From: an uncultured Prevotella sp.
GTDB taxonomy: Bacteria > Bacteroidota > Bacteroidia > Bacteroidales > Bacteroidaceae
Reading direction: 5' to 3'
Length of the DNA: 64,000 nt
NCBI GenBank assembly: GCA_900317405.1
Contig: ONGP01000011.1
Location: 33,166-97,165 of the forward strand
The notes below the pieces were generated by a model. The model was not told the DNA's origin and did no database searches. It was given only the letters and a program-made list of their open reading frames with translations. Each line of letters starts with the position of its first letter. Position 1 is the first letter of the stretch. Positions 14,785 through 23,914 of the stretch are shown here, one piece after another. A program made the position numbers and the translations under genes.

Positions 14785-15255
14785 TTATTCGTGATGATAC
14801 GGTTCGCCTTTGATTATGGTGCAGGCACGATAGATCTGCTCGGTGAAGACGAGGCGAATCATCTGATGAGAAAACGTCATTTTAGATAGAGATAGCTGCT
14901 CGTTGGCATGAGAATAGACAGCTTGCGAAAATCCATACGGTCCGCCGATGACAAATACCAGTCGGCGGGCTGTATTTCGTTTCTGCTCAAGCCACTTGGC
15001 AAACTCTATGCTTCGAAACTCCTTGCCGTGCTCATCGAGCAGCACAACGGTGTCGCTGGTCTGAATCTGTTTCAGAATGAGTTCGCCCTCGGCTTGTTTC
15101 TGCTGGTCCTCGCTCAGACTCTTGGTGTTCTTGAGTTCGGGGATGGTTATGAGTTCGAACGGCATATAGTGGCCGATGCGGTCGCAATAGTCGTTGATGC
15201 CCGCCTGAAAGTGCTTGTCGGTGGTCTTGCCAACCAATATCAAGAGAGTTTTCAT
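14785..15255 (-). CDS. rlmH: 23S rRNA (pseudouridine1915-N3)-methyltransferase
   Basis: A 156-residue SPOUT methyltransferase. LLDEHGKEFRSIEFAKWL, FVIGGPYGFSQAVYSHANEQ and the C-terminal FTEQIYRACTIIKGEPYHHE form the trefoil-knot SAM site and the universal YHxE tail. It methylates pseudouridine 1915 in helix 69 of 23S rRNA. It lies 16 bases downstream of the GH25 gene on the same strand. Confidence 0.94.
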   Translation of the reverse strand: MKTLLILVGKTTDKHFQAGINDYCDRIGHYMPFELITIPELKNTKSLSEDQQKQAEGELILKQIQTSDTVVLLDEHGKEFRSIEFAKWLEQKRNTARRLVFVIGGPYGFSQAVYSHANEQLSLSKMTFSHQMIRLVFTEQIYRACTIIKGEPYHHE

Positions 15256-15271
15256 AATTGAGAATTTAGAG

Positions 15272-16591
15272 TTATTTGATACTCTTGGTGGCTACGAACT
15301 CCTGGAACTGGCTCTTGTAGCCATTAAACACATTGATGTCGACCTCGCCCTGAATGCCCTTTACACGGCCATCGGGACAAAGTTGCCAGAAGGCCAGGCG
15401 CACATCGGGTTTGTATTCGCCGTAGCGGGCTATCCACACGTCGTAGTCGCGCTTGATGTCGGGAGCCAACCCTAAGTACTTGTTGATGAACATCTGGTTT
15501 ATATATAAGATAGGTGAAACTCCGCAACGGCGCTTGACCATCTGGAGCCACACACGTATCTGCTGGAACATCTTTTCGGGGCCGCCAGCCGCCATGATTT
15601 GTGCGTCGCTAGGTTCTACGTCGAGCACTGGTGGCAGGTCGCCGTGCTTAAAGAGCGTATTGTTGATGAAATGCTGAGCCTGAGCCGCACCCGAAGTCTT
15701 GAGCGAGAAGAAGTGATATGCGCCGATGGGGATGCCCTGTTTGCGGGCGGCGGCATAGTCGGACACGTAGAATTTGTTGCGTATGCTGGTGCCTTCGGTG
15801 CTCTTGATGAATATGAACGATACGGGGTAATCGGCCGTGCCGTGAACATTCTTATGCGACTTGCGTCCCAGGTAGCTGATACTAAGCTGTTTCCAATTGA
15901 TGGGGAGGGGGCGGCGACCCTTGCCGTGCTGGTATCGGGCAATGTCTATGCCATAGATACGCTCGGAGGTGTACTTCATGCGTTCGCCCCAGAATCGGTT
16001 CTTCTTCCATTCGCCCACCTGCAGTCGTGGATCGTCGTCGGCAGGAGTAAACAGCTGTATGCCGAATCCGTCGCGCATATTATCGGTCCAGTGGCCCTCG
16101 AAATACGCGTCGCTGGTAACGTAAGCTCCGTGGCCACTGGCCTCAGTGCCCTTGAAGTCGCCCAGATATGTACCCAGGGTGTCAACGCGCAATCCCGTCT
16201 TGATGGTATCGGCATCGTAGGTGGCAATGATGGTGAAACCGGCCGAATCGAGGGTTAGAACGGTGCCCTCGTGGATGCGATTACGCCACGAACCGACATT
16301 CCATACGGAGAGTCGGCGTGCGGGTTCGATGGTGAGACGCTTGCCGTTGGCAAAGGCTGCCACCATCTCATAACCCTCGTCCATCACATTATGACGGTCG
16401 AAGTAATACTTGAATTCGTCGCCCAGAGCGGGGATAGTATCGCGATGTGCGCTATCGGCGGGGTGTGCGGGTATCGTGTTTCTCAGTTCTGCGCTAAGCT
16501 GCATGCCGCGATGGGCAGGGCGGGGCATCACAAAGGTAGATGCCGACAGAAGCAGAACGGGTGATATAATAGATATTAATACCTTTTTCAT
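15272..16591 (-). CDS. GH25 muramidase (lysozyme) with MORN-like N-terminus
   Basis: A 439-residue exported protein (N-terminal hydrophobic segment LISIISPVLLLSASTF). Residues about 50-205 hold a Bacteroidota-specific region with MORN-like strands (GDFKGTEASGHGAYVTSDAY then FEGHWTDNMRDGFGIQ). Residues 210-435 are glycoside hydrolase family 25: YGIDIARYQ (D216), FIFIKSTEGT, PIGAYHFFS, VLDVEPSD (D324 and E326, catalytic pair) and WIARYGEYKPDVRLAFWQL. It cleaves the MurNAc-GlcNAc bond of peptidoglycan. A -7 box (16613-16620, minus strand) lies about 20 bases upstream of the start. Confidence 0.88.
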   Translation of the reverse strand: MKKVLISIISPVLLLSASTFVMPRPAHRGMQLSAELRNTIPAHPADSAHRDTIPALGDEFKYYFDRHNVMDEGYEMVAAFANGKRLTIEPARRLSVWNVGSWRNRIHEGTVLTLDSAGFTIIATYDADTIKTGLRVDTLGTYLGDFKGTEASGHGAYVTSDAYFEGHWTDNMRDGFGIQLFTPADDDPRLQVGEWKKNRFWGERMKYTSERIYGIDIARYQHGKGRRPLPINWKQLSISYLGRKSHKNVHGTADYPVSFIFIKSTEGTSIRNKFYVSDYAAARKQGIPIGAYHFFSLKTSGAAQAQHFINNTLFKHGDLPPVLDVEPSDAQIMAAGGPEKMFQQIRVWLQMVKRRCGVSPILYINQMFINKYLGLAPDIKRDYDVWIARYGEYKPDVRLAFWQLCPDGRVKGIQGEVDINVFNGYKSQFQEFVATKSIK

Positions 16592-16612
16592 TTATTTACA
16601 ACTTTTCGGATG

Positions 16613-16641
16613 CAAAGTTACAAATAAATTTTCTATATTTG
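16613..16641. promoter_or_regulatory. Divergent -7 boxes before GH25 and the leu leader region
   Basis: CAAAGTTA (16613-16620) reads TAACTTTG toward the GH25 gene. TATATTTG (16634-16641) faces right. The first right-hand frame after it is an 18-codon ORF at 16664-16720 (MQKDKELIYDYPAKSGRK), which may or may not be made. Confidence 0.5.
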
Positions 16642-16758
16642 CAATCGAAATAGTGATAAAATTATGCAGAAAGATAAAGAATTGATATACGATTATCCCG
16701 CCAAAAGTGGGAGAAAGTAATAAAATGAAAGATTTTTCGATAAAAAAGTTACGAATTG

Positions 16759-16790
16759 TTTGTTTATTCCAAAGATTATGATTAATTTTG
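16759..16790 (+). promoter_or_regulatory. Promoter of the leu operon
   Basis: TTTG (16759-16762), 20-base spacer, TAATTTTG (16783-16790), followed 16 bases later by the leader peptide ATG at 16806. This is a consensus Bacteroidota promoter. Confidence 0.8.
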
Positions 16791-16805
16791 CAGCCGAAAT
16801 CAAAA

Positions 16806-16904
16806 ATGAGAGTAAGTATGAAGAGTCTGAATCTACTTAATGGCCTAATTATTATTCGACTGCATGGGGCAGGCGGAAGTGATTTAGGTGTACGCATAAG
16901 TTAG
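16806..16904 (+). CDS. leuL: leu operon leader peptide (attenuation)
   Basis: A 32-codon ORF (a second in-frame ATG is codon 5). Codons 8-19 read L-N-L-L-N-G-L-I-I-I-R-L: five Leu and three consecutive Ile codons within twelve, plus another Leu at 27 and Ile at 31. This is the composition of a branched-chain amino-acid sensing leader. Its 3' half overlaps the antiterminator strand CGGAAGTGA (16874-16882). When Leu-tRNA or Ile-tRNA is scarce the ribosome would stop at 16827-16862 and leave that strand free; otherwise it covers it up to the stop at 16902-16904. Confidence 0.85.
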   Translation: MRVSMKSLNLLNGLIIIRLHGAGGSDLGVRIS

Positions 16905-16967
16905 ATGTAAGATCAAAATGAATGTTATATAGAGCCTTTCTCACTTCCGAGTGTGAAAGGCTTTTTT
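16874..16967 (+). promoter_or_regulatory. Transcription attenuator of leuACD-cimA-leuB
   Basis: Two exclusive structures are visible. Terminator: AGCCTTTCTCAC (16933-16944), loop, GTGTGAAAGGCT (16951-16962), one mismatch, then a T-run (16962-16967). Antiterminator: CGGAAGTGA (16874-16882) pairs perfectly over 9 bases with TCACTTCCG (16941-16949), which removes the 5' arm tip and loop of the terminator. Together with the Leu/Ile-rich leader peptide this is a complete ribosome-mediated attenuator 39 bases before leuA. Confidence 0.85.
16933..16967 (+). terminator. Attenuator terminator hairpin before leuA
   Basis: A 12-bp stem with one mismatch and a six-T tail; see the attenuator entry for the competing structure. 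Confidence 0.85.
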
Positions 16968-17005
16968 CTTGGAATAAGTCAAACCGTAAAAATATAGAAA
17001 CAGAA

Positions 17006-18511
17006 ATGAGTGACAGATTGTTTATTTTCGACACAACGCTCCGCGACGGCGAACAGGTGCCCGGATGCCAGTTGAACACCGTAGAGAAGATTCAGGTGGC
17101 CAAGGCTCTGGAGCAGCTCGGCGTGGATGTGATCGAAGCAGGATTCCCTATCTCAAGTCCTGGCGACTTTAACAGTGTGATTGAGATTTCAAAAGCCGTG
17201 ACCTGGCCAGTGATTTGTGCGCTGACACGAGCAGTAGAGCGCGATATCGACGTGGCATTCGAGGCTCTGCAGTATGCCAAGCACAAGCGTATACACACCG
17301 GTATCGGCACTAGCGACGAACATATACAGTATAAATTCAACTCAACCCGCGAGGAGATATTGGAACGCGCCGTGGCAGCAACCAAGTATGCCAAGAGATT
17401 TGTGGACGATGTGGAGTTTTATTGCGAAGACGCCGGACGTACGGATAATGAGTATCTGGCACAGGTGGTAGAGGCGGTAATTAAGGCCGGAGCAACGGTT
17501 GTAAACATCCCTGACACCACCGGATACTGCTTGCCCGAGGAGTATCACGACAAGATAAAGTATCTGATGGAGCATGTGGATAATATCGACCGCGCAATCA
17601 TCTCTACCCATTGCCACAACGATCTGGGTATGGCTACGGCCAACTCGCTGAGCGGTGTGATGGCCGGAGCACGACAGGTAGAGGTGACCATCAACGGAAT
17701 AGGAGAGCGCGCGGGTAATACATCGCTCGAGGAGATAGCGATGATACTGAAGTGTCACAAGCAGTTGGAAATCGAGACTAACATCAATACCACAAAGATT
17801 TATCCTACATCACGTATGGTATCGAGTCTGATGAATATGCCTGTACAACCCAACAAGGCTATCGTGGGCCGAAATGCATTCGCACACTCAAGCGGAATAC
17901 ATCAGGACGGAGTGCTGAAGAACGTTCAGACATACGAGATAATGGACCCCAAGGATGTGGGTATCGACGACAACTCAATAGTACTGACAGCCCGCTCTGG
18001 TCGTGCCGCTTTGAAGCATCGTCTGCACGTGAACGGTGTGGATCTGTCGGAGGAGAAGTTGGACAAGGTATACGAGAAGTTCTTGGTATTGGCCGACCAG
18101 AAAAAGGAGGTTACAGATGCCGATGCACTGATGCTTGCTGGTGCGGATATGGCTGAAACTCATGCTGTTAGACTTGATTTCCTACAAGTTACTACAGGTA
18201 AGGGCGTGAAGAGTGTTGCTTCTATCGGACTCGATATCAGCGGACAGAAATTCGAGGCTGCAGCATCAGGAAACGGTCCTGTAGATGCCGCCATCAAGGC
18301 CCTGAAGAAGATTATCATAAAGCAGATGACGCTGAAGGAATTCACCATTCAGGCTATCTCGAAGGGAAGCGACGATGTGGGTAAAGTACACATGCAGGTG
18401 GAGTACGACGGAAGTCTGTACTACGGATTCGGCGCCAACACCGATATCGTAACCGCATCGGTCGAGGCTTATATAGATTGTATCAACAAATTTAAAACTG
18501 AAGAGGAATGA
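17006..18511 (+). CDS. leuA: 2-isopropylmalate synthase
   Basis: 501 residues from the ATG at 17006 ([20 protein letters not shown]). The frame is open further upstream to 16922, but that would run through the attenuator hairpin. [28 protein letters not shown] (metal-binding HxH) and [13 protein letters not shown] mark the catalytic TIM barrel, and [15 protein letters not shown] follows. Residues about 390-500 are the LeuA regulatory dimer domain ([19 protein letters not shown]), which mediates leucine feedback. It condenses acetyl-CoA with 2-oxoisovalerate, the first step of leucine synthesis. Its stop overlaps the leuC start (ATGA). Confidence 0.95.
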   Translation: MSDRLFIFDTTLRDGEQVPGCQLNTVEKIQVAKALEQLGVDVIEAGFPISSPGDFNSVIEISKAVTWPVICALTRAVERDIDVAFEALQYAKHKRIHTGIGTSDEHIQYKFNSTREEILERAVAATKYAKRFVDDVEFYCEDAGRTDNEYLAQVVEAVIKAGATVVNIPDTTGYCLPEEYHDKIKYLMEHVDNIDRAIISTHCHNDLGMATANSLSGVMAGARQVEVTINGIGERAGNTSLEEIAMILKCHKQLEIETNINTTKIYPTSRMVSSLMNMPVQPNKAIVGRNAFAHSSGIHQDGVLKNVQTYEIMDPKDVGIDDNSIVLTARSGRAALKHRLHVNGVDLSEEKLDKVYEKFLVLADQKKEVTDADALMLAGADMAETHAVRLDFLQVTTGKGVKSVASIGLDISGQKFEAAASGNGPVDAAIKALKKIIIKQMTLKEFTIQAISKGSDDVGKVHMQVEYDGSLYYGFGANTDIVTASVEAYIDCINKFKTEEE

Positions 18512-19902
18512 ATACGCTATTTGATAAGATATGGGATAAGCACGTGGTGCAGAAGGTTGACGACGGACCACAACAGCTTTACATCGACCGACTGTATTGT
18601 CACGAGGTGACATCGCCCCAGGCATTCGACGGTATGAGGGCTCGCGGACTGAAGTGTTTCCGCCCCAAGCAGATATTCTGCATGCCTGATCACAACACAC
18701 CTACGCACGATCAGGACAAACCCATCGTTGACCCTGTATCGAAGGCTCAGGTAGATGCGCTCGCAAAGAATGCCGCCGAGTTCGGATTGACACACTACGG
18801 CATGATGTCGAAGGACAATGGTATCATCCACGTAGTTGGTCCCGAGAAGGGATTGAGTCTGCCCGGAATGACGATAGTCTGTGGCGATTCGCACACATCT
18901 ACTCATGGTGCTATGGGAGCCGTTGCATTCGGCATCGGCACCAGCGAGGTTGAGATGGTGATGGCGTCGCAATGCATTCTGCAACAGAAGCCTAAGTCGA
19001 TGAGAATAAGTATCAATGGCGTGCTTGGAAAGGGCGTAACAGCTAAGGATGTGGCCCTGTATCTGATGGCACAGATCACTACAAGCGGTGCTACGGGGTA
19101 TTTCATCGAGTATGCCGGTTCTACGGTTAAGGCTATGTCGATGGAAGGCCGACTGACGCTCTGTAACCTGTCGATAGAGATGGGTGCTCGCGGAGGATTC
19201 ATCGCTCCCGACAGCACTACATTTAATTATATAAAAGGTAGAGAATATGCGCCTAAGGGCGAGGAGTGGGACAAGGCTGTGGCCTACTGGAAGACGCTGA
19301 AGAGCGGCGACGATGCTGTGTTTGATAAGGAGTTGACATTTGATGCTGCTGATATCGAGCCTCGTATCACTTATGGTACTAATCCTGGTATGGGCATAGG
19401 CATAACTGAGACCGTTCCTGCTAATGCAGAACAAGCTAAAACGCCCGAAGCTGGATTTGAGAAAGCCCTGAAATATATGGGATTTGAGGCCGGACAGAAG
19501 TTGCTGGGCACTAAGATTGACTATGTGTTCCTGGGTGCTTGTACCAATGGCCGTATTGAGGATTTCCGTGCGTTTGCCCATCTGGTAGCAGGTCGCCATA
19601 AGTCGCCCGATGTAGTGGCTTGGTTGGTGCCTGGTTCGTGGGCAGTCGACAAGCAGATTCGCGAGGAAGGGCTCGACGAGGTGCTTGAGGCGGCTGGTTT
19701 CGAAATCCGTCAGCCCGGTTGTTCGGCTTGTCTGGCGATGAACGATGACAAGATACCCGCAGGCAAACTGAGCGTATCAACATCAAACCGCAATTTCGAA
19801 GGTCGCCAAGGCCCTGGTGCACGCACCATTCTGGCATCGCCACTAACGGCCGCAGCTGCCGCTATCACAGGAGTAATCACTGATCCCCGTGAGTTTATAT
19901 AA
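18508..19902 (+). CDS. leuC: 3-isopropylmalate dehydratase large subunit
   Basis: 464 residues, aconitase family. [20 protein letters not shown], the Fe-S cysteine in [13 protein letters not shown], and GCSACLAMN (the other two cluster cysteines) are all present. With LeuD it isomerises 2-isopropylmalate to 3-isopropylmalate. It starts within the leuA stop codon (4-base overlap) and is followed by leuD after 23 bases. Confidence 0.95.
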   Translation: MNTLFDKIWDKHVVQKVDDGPQQLYIDRLYCHEVTSPQAFDGMRARGLKCFRPKQIFCMPDHNTPTHDQDKPIVDPVSKAQVDALAKNAAEFGLTHYGMMSKDNGIIHVVGPEKGLSLPGMTIVCGDSHTSTHGAMGAVAFGIGTSEVEMVMASQCILQQKPKSMRISINGVLGKGVTAKDVALYLMAQITTSGATGYFIEYAGSTVKAMSMEGRLTLCNLSIEMGARGGFIAPDSTTFNYIKGREYAPKGEEWDKAVAYWKTLKSGDDAVFDKELTFDAADIEPRITYGTNPGMGIGITETVPANAEQAKTPEAGFEKALKYMGFEAGQKLLGTKIDYVFLGACTNGRIEDFRAFAHLVAGRHKSPDVVAWLVPGSWAVDKQIREEGLDEVLEAAGFEIRQPGCSACLAMNDDKIPAGKLSVSTSNRNFEGRQGPGARTILASPLTAAAAAITGVITDPREFI

Positions 19903-19925
19903 TCCGTAGGCTAAACAGAAAAGAT

Positions 19926-20522
19926 ATGAAACAGAAATTCAACGTAATAACATCAACGTGTGTTCCACTGCCAATGGAGAATGTGGACACCGACCAGATA
20001 ATACCCGCACGATTCCTGAAGGCAACAACCCGCGAGGAGAAGTTCTTCGGCGACAACCTGTTTCGCGATTGGCGATACAACGCCGACGGAACGCCCAACA
20101 AGGATTTTGTGCTAAACGATCCGAAGTACTCGGGATGTATACTGGTGGCTGGTAAGAACTTCGGTTCGGGCTCTAGTCGCGAACATGCCGCTTGGGCTAT
20201 CGCAGGATATGGTTTCCGAGTAGTTATCAGTAGCTTTTTTGCTGATATCCACAAGAACAACGAGTTGAACAATTTTGTGCTCCCAGTGGTGGTGAGCGAG
20301 GGATTCCTTGCAGAACTCTTTGCCTCGATAGCCGCCGACCCGAAGACCGAGGTTGAGGTTGACTTGCCTAATCAGAAGGTAACCAACAAGGCTACGGGCA
20401 ATTGCGAGCACTTCGACATCAACGGATACAAGAAACACTGCTTGATAGAGGGACTAGACGATATCGACTTCCTGGTTAAGAACCAACAGAAAACAGAATT
20501 ATGGGAACAAGCGAACAAGTAA
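19926..20522 (+). CDS. leuD: 3-isopropylmalate dehydratase small subunit
   Basis: 198 residues. NVDTDQIIPARFLKATTREE at the N-terminus and GKNFGSGSSREHAAWAIAGYG in the middle are diagnostic for the swivelling small subunit. It partners LeuC. Its last 22 bases overlap the next gene (20501). Confidence 0.95.
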   Translation: MKQKFNVITSTCVPLPMENVDTDQIIPARFLKATTREEKFFGDNLFRDWRYNADGTPNKDFVLNDPKYSGCILVAGKNFGSGSSREHAAWAIAGYGFRVVISSFFADIHKNNELNNFVLPVVVSEGFLAELFASIAADPKTEVEVDLPNQKVTNKATGNCEHFDINGYKKHCLIEGLDDIDFLVKNQQKTELWEQANK

Positions 20523-22075
20523 ATAAGTTTAAGCGCGTCCAGCCGTTTGTGGAGATAATGGACTCTACGCTTCGCGATGGTGAACAGACCAGCGGAGTGT
20601 CGTTTCTGCCCCATGAAAAGCTGATGATGGCCCGCATGCTGCTGAACGATCTGAATGTGGATCGTATCGAGGTGGCTTCGGCACGAGTATCGGATGGCGA
20701 GCGCGAGGCGGTTAGTATGATTTGTCGCTATGCCGCCCGTATCGACAAACTCGAAAGGGTAGAGGTGCTGGGCTTTATCGATGGCGGAAAGAGTATCGAC
20801 TGGGCCGCAGAGTGTGGTTGCAAAACCGTGAATCTGCTGGCTAAGGGCTCGCTGAAACATTGCACCCAACAACTACAGAAAACTCCCGAGGAACACATTG
20901 AGGATATACATCGCGAGGTGAAGTATGCCCACTCTAAGGGCATCACCGTAAACCTGTATCTGGAGGATTGGAGCAATGGTATGAAGGATTCGCCATCGTA
21001 CGTCTACACGCTGATGGACGCTCTGTGCGATGTGGGAATCCGCAGATTTATGTTGCCCGATACGCTGGGTATAATGAACCCTCTGCAGTGTATCGAGTAC
21101 TTCCGCAAGATGCTTAAGCGCTATCCTGATACGCACTTCGACTTCCACGCCCACAACGACTACGATCTGGCCGTGTCGAATTCGCTTGCCGCCGTGCTTA
21201 GTGGCGCTAAAGGACTACACGTAACGGTGAACGGCCTGGGCGAGCGATGTGGAAATGCGCCGCTATCCAGCGTTCAGGTTATTCTGAAGGACCAGTTTAA
21301 TGCCCGTACCAACATCCGCGAGGATAAACTCAACGATATCTCGCGCATGGTTGAGAGCTATAGCGGTATAGCCGTTGCACCCAACCAACCGATTATCGGC
21401 GACAACGTGTTTACCCAGGTGGCCGGCGTGCATGCCGATGGAGATAAGAAGGACAATCTGTATTGCAACGCCTTAGTGCCCGAACGATTCGGCCGAAAGC
21501 GTGAGTATGCCCTTGGCAAGAATAGCGGCAAGGCCAATATCGCCAAGAATCTTGAGGAACTTGGTCTGGAACTTACTCCAGAGCAGACTCGCCGTGTAAC
21601 CCAACGTATCACCGAACTGGGCGATAAGAAGGAGATAGTGACTCAGGAAGACCTGCCGTTCATCGTGAGCGACGTGCTGAAACACGATGCTCCCGAGGAT
21701 AAGGTAAAGCTGGTAAGTTACGTAGTATCAACGGCTTACGGACTTAAGCCGGGTGCTAATATCAAAGTAGAGATTAATGGCAAGGAGTATGAGGCCAGCG
21801 CTACTGGTGACGGTCAGTACGACGCCTTCGTGAAGTCGTTGCGATACATCTATAAGAAGTATCTCGACCGTACTTTCCCCATTCTGCAGAACTACGCCGT
21901 TACTATCCCACCTGGCGGACGAACCGATGCGTTGGTACAGACCGTCATCACCTGGAACGACAACGGCAAAATCTTCCGCACCCGCGGACTGGATGCCGAC
22001 CAGACCGAAGCGGCCATCAAGGCTACCTTCAAGATGCTGAACATTTACGAGAATGAACAAAACAATGAGTTATAG
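20501..22075 (+). CDS. cimA: Second LeuA-like synthase, probably (R)-citramalate synthase
   Basis: A 524-residue homologue of LeuA: MDSTLRDGEQTSGVSFLPHE, FDFHAHNDYDLAVSNSLAAV (HxH), NGLGERCGNAPLSSV, GVHADGDKKDN, and a C-terminal regulatory domain (VEINGKEYEASATGDGQYDA). Standing between leuD and leuB in addition to a full leuA, it most likely makes citramalate from pyruvate and acetyl-CoA, letting LeuCD and LeuB also serve isoleucine synthesis. The Ile codons of the leader peptide fit this. Substrate choice (pyruvate or 2-oxoisovalerate) cannot be read with certainty here. It overlaps leuD by 22 bases. Confidence 0.75.
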   Translation: MGTSEQVNKFKRVQPFVEIMDSTLRDGEQTSGVSFLPHEKLMMARMLLNDLNVDRIEVASARVSDGEREAVSMICRYAARIDKLERVEVLGFIDGGKSIDWAAECGCKTVNLLAKGSLKHCTQQLQKTPEEHIEDIHREVKYAHSKGITVNLYLEDWSNGMKDSPSYVYTLMDALCDVGIRRFMLPDTLGIMNPLQCIEYFRKMLKRYPDTHFDFHAHNDYDLAVSNSLAAVLSGAKGLHVTVNGLGERCGNAPLSSVQVILKDQFNARTNIREDKLNDISRMVESYSGIAVAPNQPIIGDNVFTQVAGVHADGDKKDNLYCNALVPERFGRKREYALGKNSGKANIAKNLEELGLELTPEQTRRVTQRITELGDKKEIVTQEDLPFIVSDVLKHDAPEDKVKLVSYVVSTAYGLKPGANIKVEINGKEYEASATGDGQYDAFVKSLRYIYKKYLDRTFPILQNYAVTIPPGGRTDALVQTVITWNDNGKIFRTRGLDADQTEAAIKATFKMLNIYENEQNNEL

Positions 22076-22078
22076 ATT

Positions 22079-23140
22079 ATGAGATTAAAAATTGCTGTTT
22101 TAGAGGGCGATGGTATCGGCCCAGAGATTATGAAACAAGGTGTGGCTGTGATGGATGCGATTGCCGCTAAGTTTGGCCACGAGTTTGAATATACTCCCGC
22201 TATCTGTGGTGCTCACGCCATCGAGGAGGTGGGCGATCCATATCCTGATGCTACTCATGAGGTGTGTATGCAGGCCGATGCCGTATTGTTTGCGGCCGTT
22301 GGCTCGCTTAAGTTCGACAATGATCCTACGGCCAAGATACGTCCTGAGACGGGTCTGCTGGCTATGCGCAAGAAGTTGGGACTGTTTGCCAACGTTCGTC
22401 CTGTAGCCACATTTGATTGCCTGCTACACAAGTCGCCACTTAAGGAAGAACTGCTGAAGGGAGCCGACTTCGTTGTAATCCGCGAACTTACCGGAGGTAT
22501 GTACTTCGGCGAAAAGTATCAGGACAACGACAAGGCCTACGACACTAATGTATATACCCGTCCGGAGGTGGAGCGAATCCTGAAGGTTGGTTTCGAGATG
22601 GCTATGACCCGTAAGAAGCACTTGACCGTGGTAGATAAGGCTAACGTGCTGGCTTCCAGTCGTTTGTGGCGCCAGATAGCCAAGGAGATGGAGTCGCAGT
22701 ATCCTGAGGTTACTACCGACTATATGTTTATCGACAATGCCTCAATGCGTGTGCTTACAGAGCCTCGCTACTTCGATGTTATCGTAACAGAGAATACTTT
22801 CGGCGATATCTTGACCGACGAGACTAGTTGTATCACTGGTTCGATGGGCCTCCAGCCTTCATCATCACTTGGCGAGCATACACCTCTGTTCGAGCCCGTA
22901 CACGGCTCTTGGCCACAGGCCGCTGGACAGAATCTTGCCAACCCAATCGCCCAGATCCTCTCGGCCGCTATGTTGCTTGAGCACTTTGGTTTGAACGAGG
23001 AAGGAGCACATATCCGCAAGGCTGTAACCGCATCGCTCGATGCCAATGTGCGCACTCCTGAGATCCAGGTAGAAGGCGGCGAGAAATACGGCACTCGCGA
23101 GGTGGGAGAGTGGATAGTAAACTATATCAAGAATGCTTAA
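22079..23140 (+). CDS. leuB: 3-isopropylmalate dehydrogenase
   Basis: 353 residues. [20 protein letters not shown] at the N-terminus, [34 protein letters not shown], and the NAD/metal signature [20 protein letters not shown] plus [20 protein letters not shown]. It oxidises 3-isopropylmalate to 2-oxoisocaproate and probably 3-methylmalate for isoleucine. It starts 3 bases after the citramalate synthase gene and overlaps the next gene by 8 bases. Confidence 0.95.
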   Translation: MRLKIAVLEGDGIGPEIMKQGVAVMDAIAAKFGHEFEYTPAICGAHAIEEVGDPYPDATHEVCMQADAVLFAAVGSLKFDNDPTAKIRPETGLLAMRKKLGLFANVRPVATFDCLLHKSPLKEELLKGADFVVIRELTGGMYFGEKYQDNDKAYDTNVYTRPEVERILKVGFEMAMTRKKHLTVVDKANVLASSRLWRQIAKEMESQYPEVTTDYMFIDNASMRVLTEPRYFDVIVTENTFGDILTDETSCITGSMGLQPSSSLGEHTPLFEPVHGSWPQAAGQNLANPIAQILSAAMLLEHFGLNEEGAHIRKAVTASLDANVRTPEIQVEGGEKYGTREVGEWIVNYIKNA

Positions 23141-23822
23141 AGTCGGATTTCTAGCACGACTAGTATGCCTAGTTCTTCTTGTCTCGCTGGCCGAATCGGC
23201 CAGCGGACAAACGCCCAAAGAATGGCGCGACTCGATATCGGTGCTGATTCAGCAATTGGATCAGCACCCTAATAGCATCGATCTGCGATTGAAAAAGGCT
23301 GAGGCTAACATCAATCTTAGCCAGTATGATTATGCTATCGATGAGTATAGCAAGGTGCTAAAACTGGATGATAAGAATCTGGCGGCTCTGTATTTCCGTG
23401 CGTTCTGTCACACCCAGTTGCGTCATTATGATATGGCCCGCGCTGATTACGAGGCGTTTCTCGCTATCCAGCCCGAACACCTTGAGGCACATCTTGGATT
23501 GGCCCATGTGTTGCAATTGCTGGGGCGTAAGGCTGATGCTACCGATGAGTTGAACCGTTGTGTGTTGCTATTCCCCGATAGCGCCGATGCCTATGCGGCA
23601 AGAGCGGCCCACGAGACGCAACTGCAGCAATACGATGCCGCTCTGTATGATTGGGATGAGGCTCTTCGCCTGAAACCAAGCGATGCTTCGCTAGCGGCAT
23701 CTAAGGCCGATGTGCTGATAAAAATGGAGAAATGGCGTGATGCCCGACAGACACTCGACAATGCCGTAAAGCAGGGTACCCCTCGTGCCGCCCTGAAGGA
23801 ATGGTACGATAAACTGAAATAA
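23133..23822 (+). CDS. Exported TPR protein at the end of the leu operon
   Basis: 229 residues with an N-terminal signal segment ([20 protein letters not shown]) and four or five tetratricopeptide repeats (for example [60 protein letters not shown]). It overlaps the leuB stop by 8 bases, so it is transcribed with the leucine genes although nothing in it points to amino acid synthesis. Likely a periplasmic scaffold. A bidirectional terminator follows. Confidence 0.85.
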   Translation: MLKVGFLARLVCLVLLVSLAESASGQTPKEWRDSISVLIQQLDQHPNSIDLRLKKAEANINLSQYDYAIDEYSKVLKLDDKNLAALYFRAFCHTQLRHYDMARADYEAFLAIQPEHLEAHLGLAHVLQLLGRKADATDELNRCVLLFPDSADAYAARAAHETQLQQYDAALYDWDEALRLKPSDASLAASKADVLIKMEKWRDARQTLDNAVKQGTPRAALKEWYDKLK

Positions 23823-23856
23823 ACGGGTAAACGGCACAACGCCATATCGCCAAATA

Positions 23857-23896
23857 AAAATACCGCCGATAGACATCATCTACCGGCGGATATTTT
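23857..23896. terminator. Bidirectional terminator between TPR gene and uxuB
   Basis: AAAATA-CCGCCG (23857-23868) pairs with CGGCGG-a-TATTTT (23884-23896). The A/T flanks give T-runs on both strands, suiting the two convergent genes. Confidence 0.75.
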
Positions 23897-23914
23897 TGCG
23901 CTATAATCAGCGAT

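Noticed and set aside
16664-16778. Two 18-codon ORFs before the leu promoter
   Set aside because: No family, no conserved codon pattern visible; kept only as a remark because a TATATTTG box precedes the first.
16922-17005. Upstream 28 codons of the leuA frame
   Set aside because: They run through the attenuator terminator; the conserved start is the ATG at 17006.
18517-19599. 360-residue minus-strand frame inside leuC
   Set aside because: leuC is complete and conserved on the plus strand; the antisense frame has no family motif.
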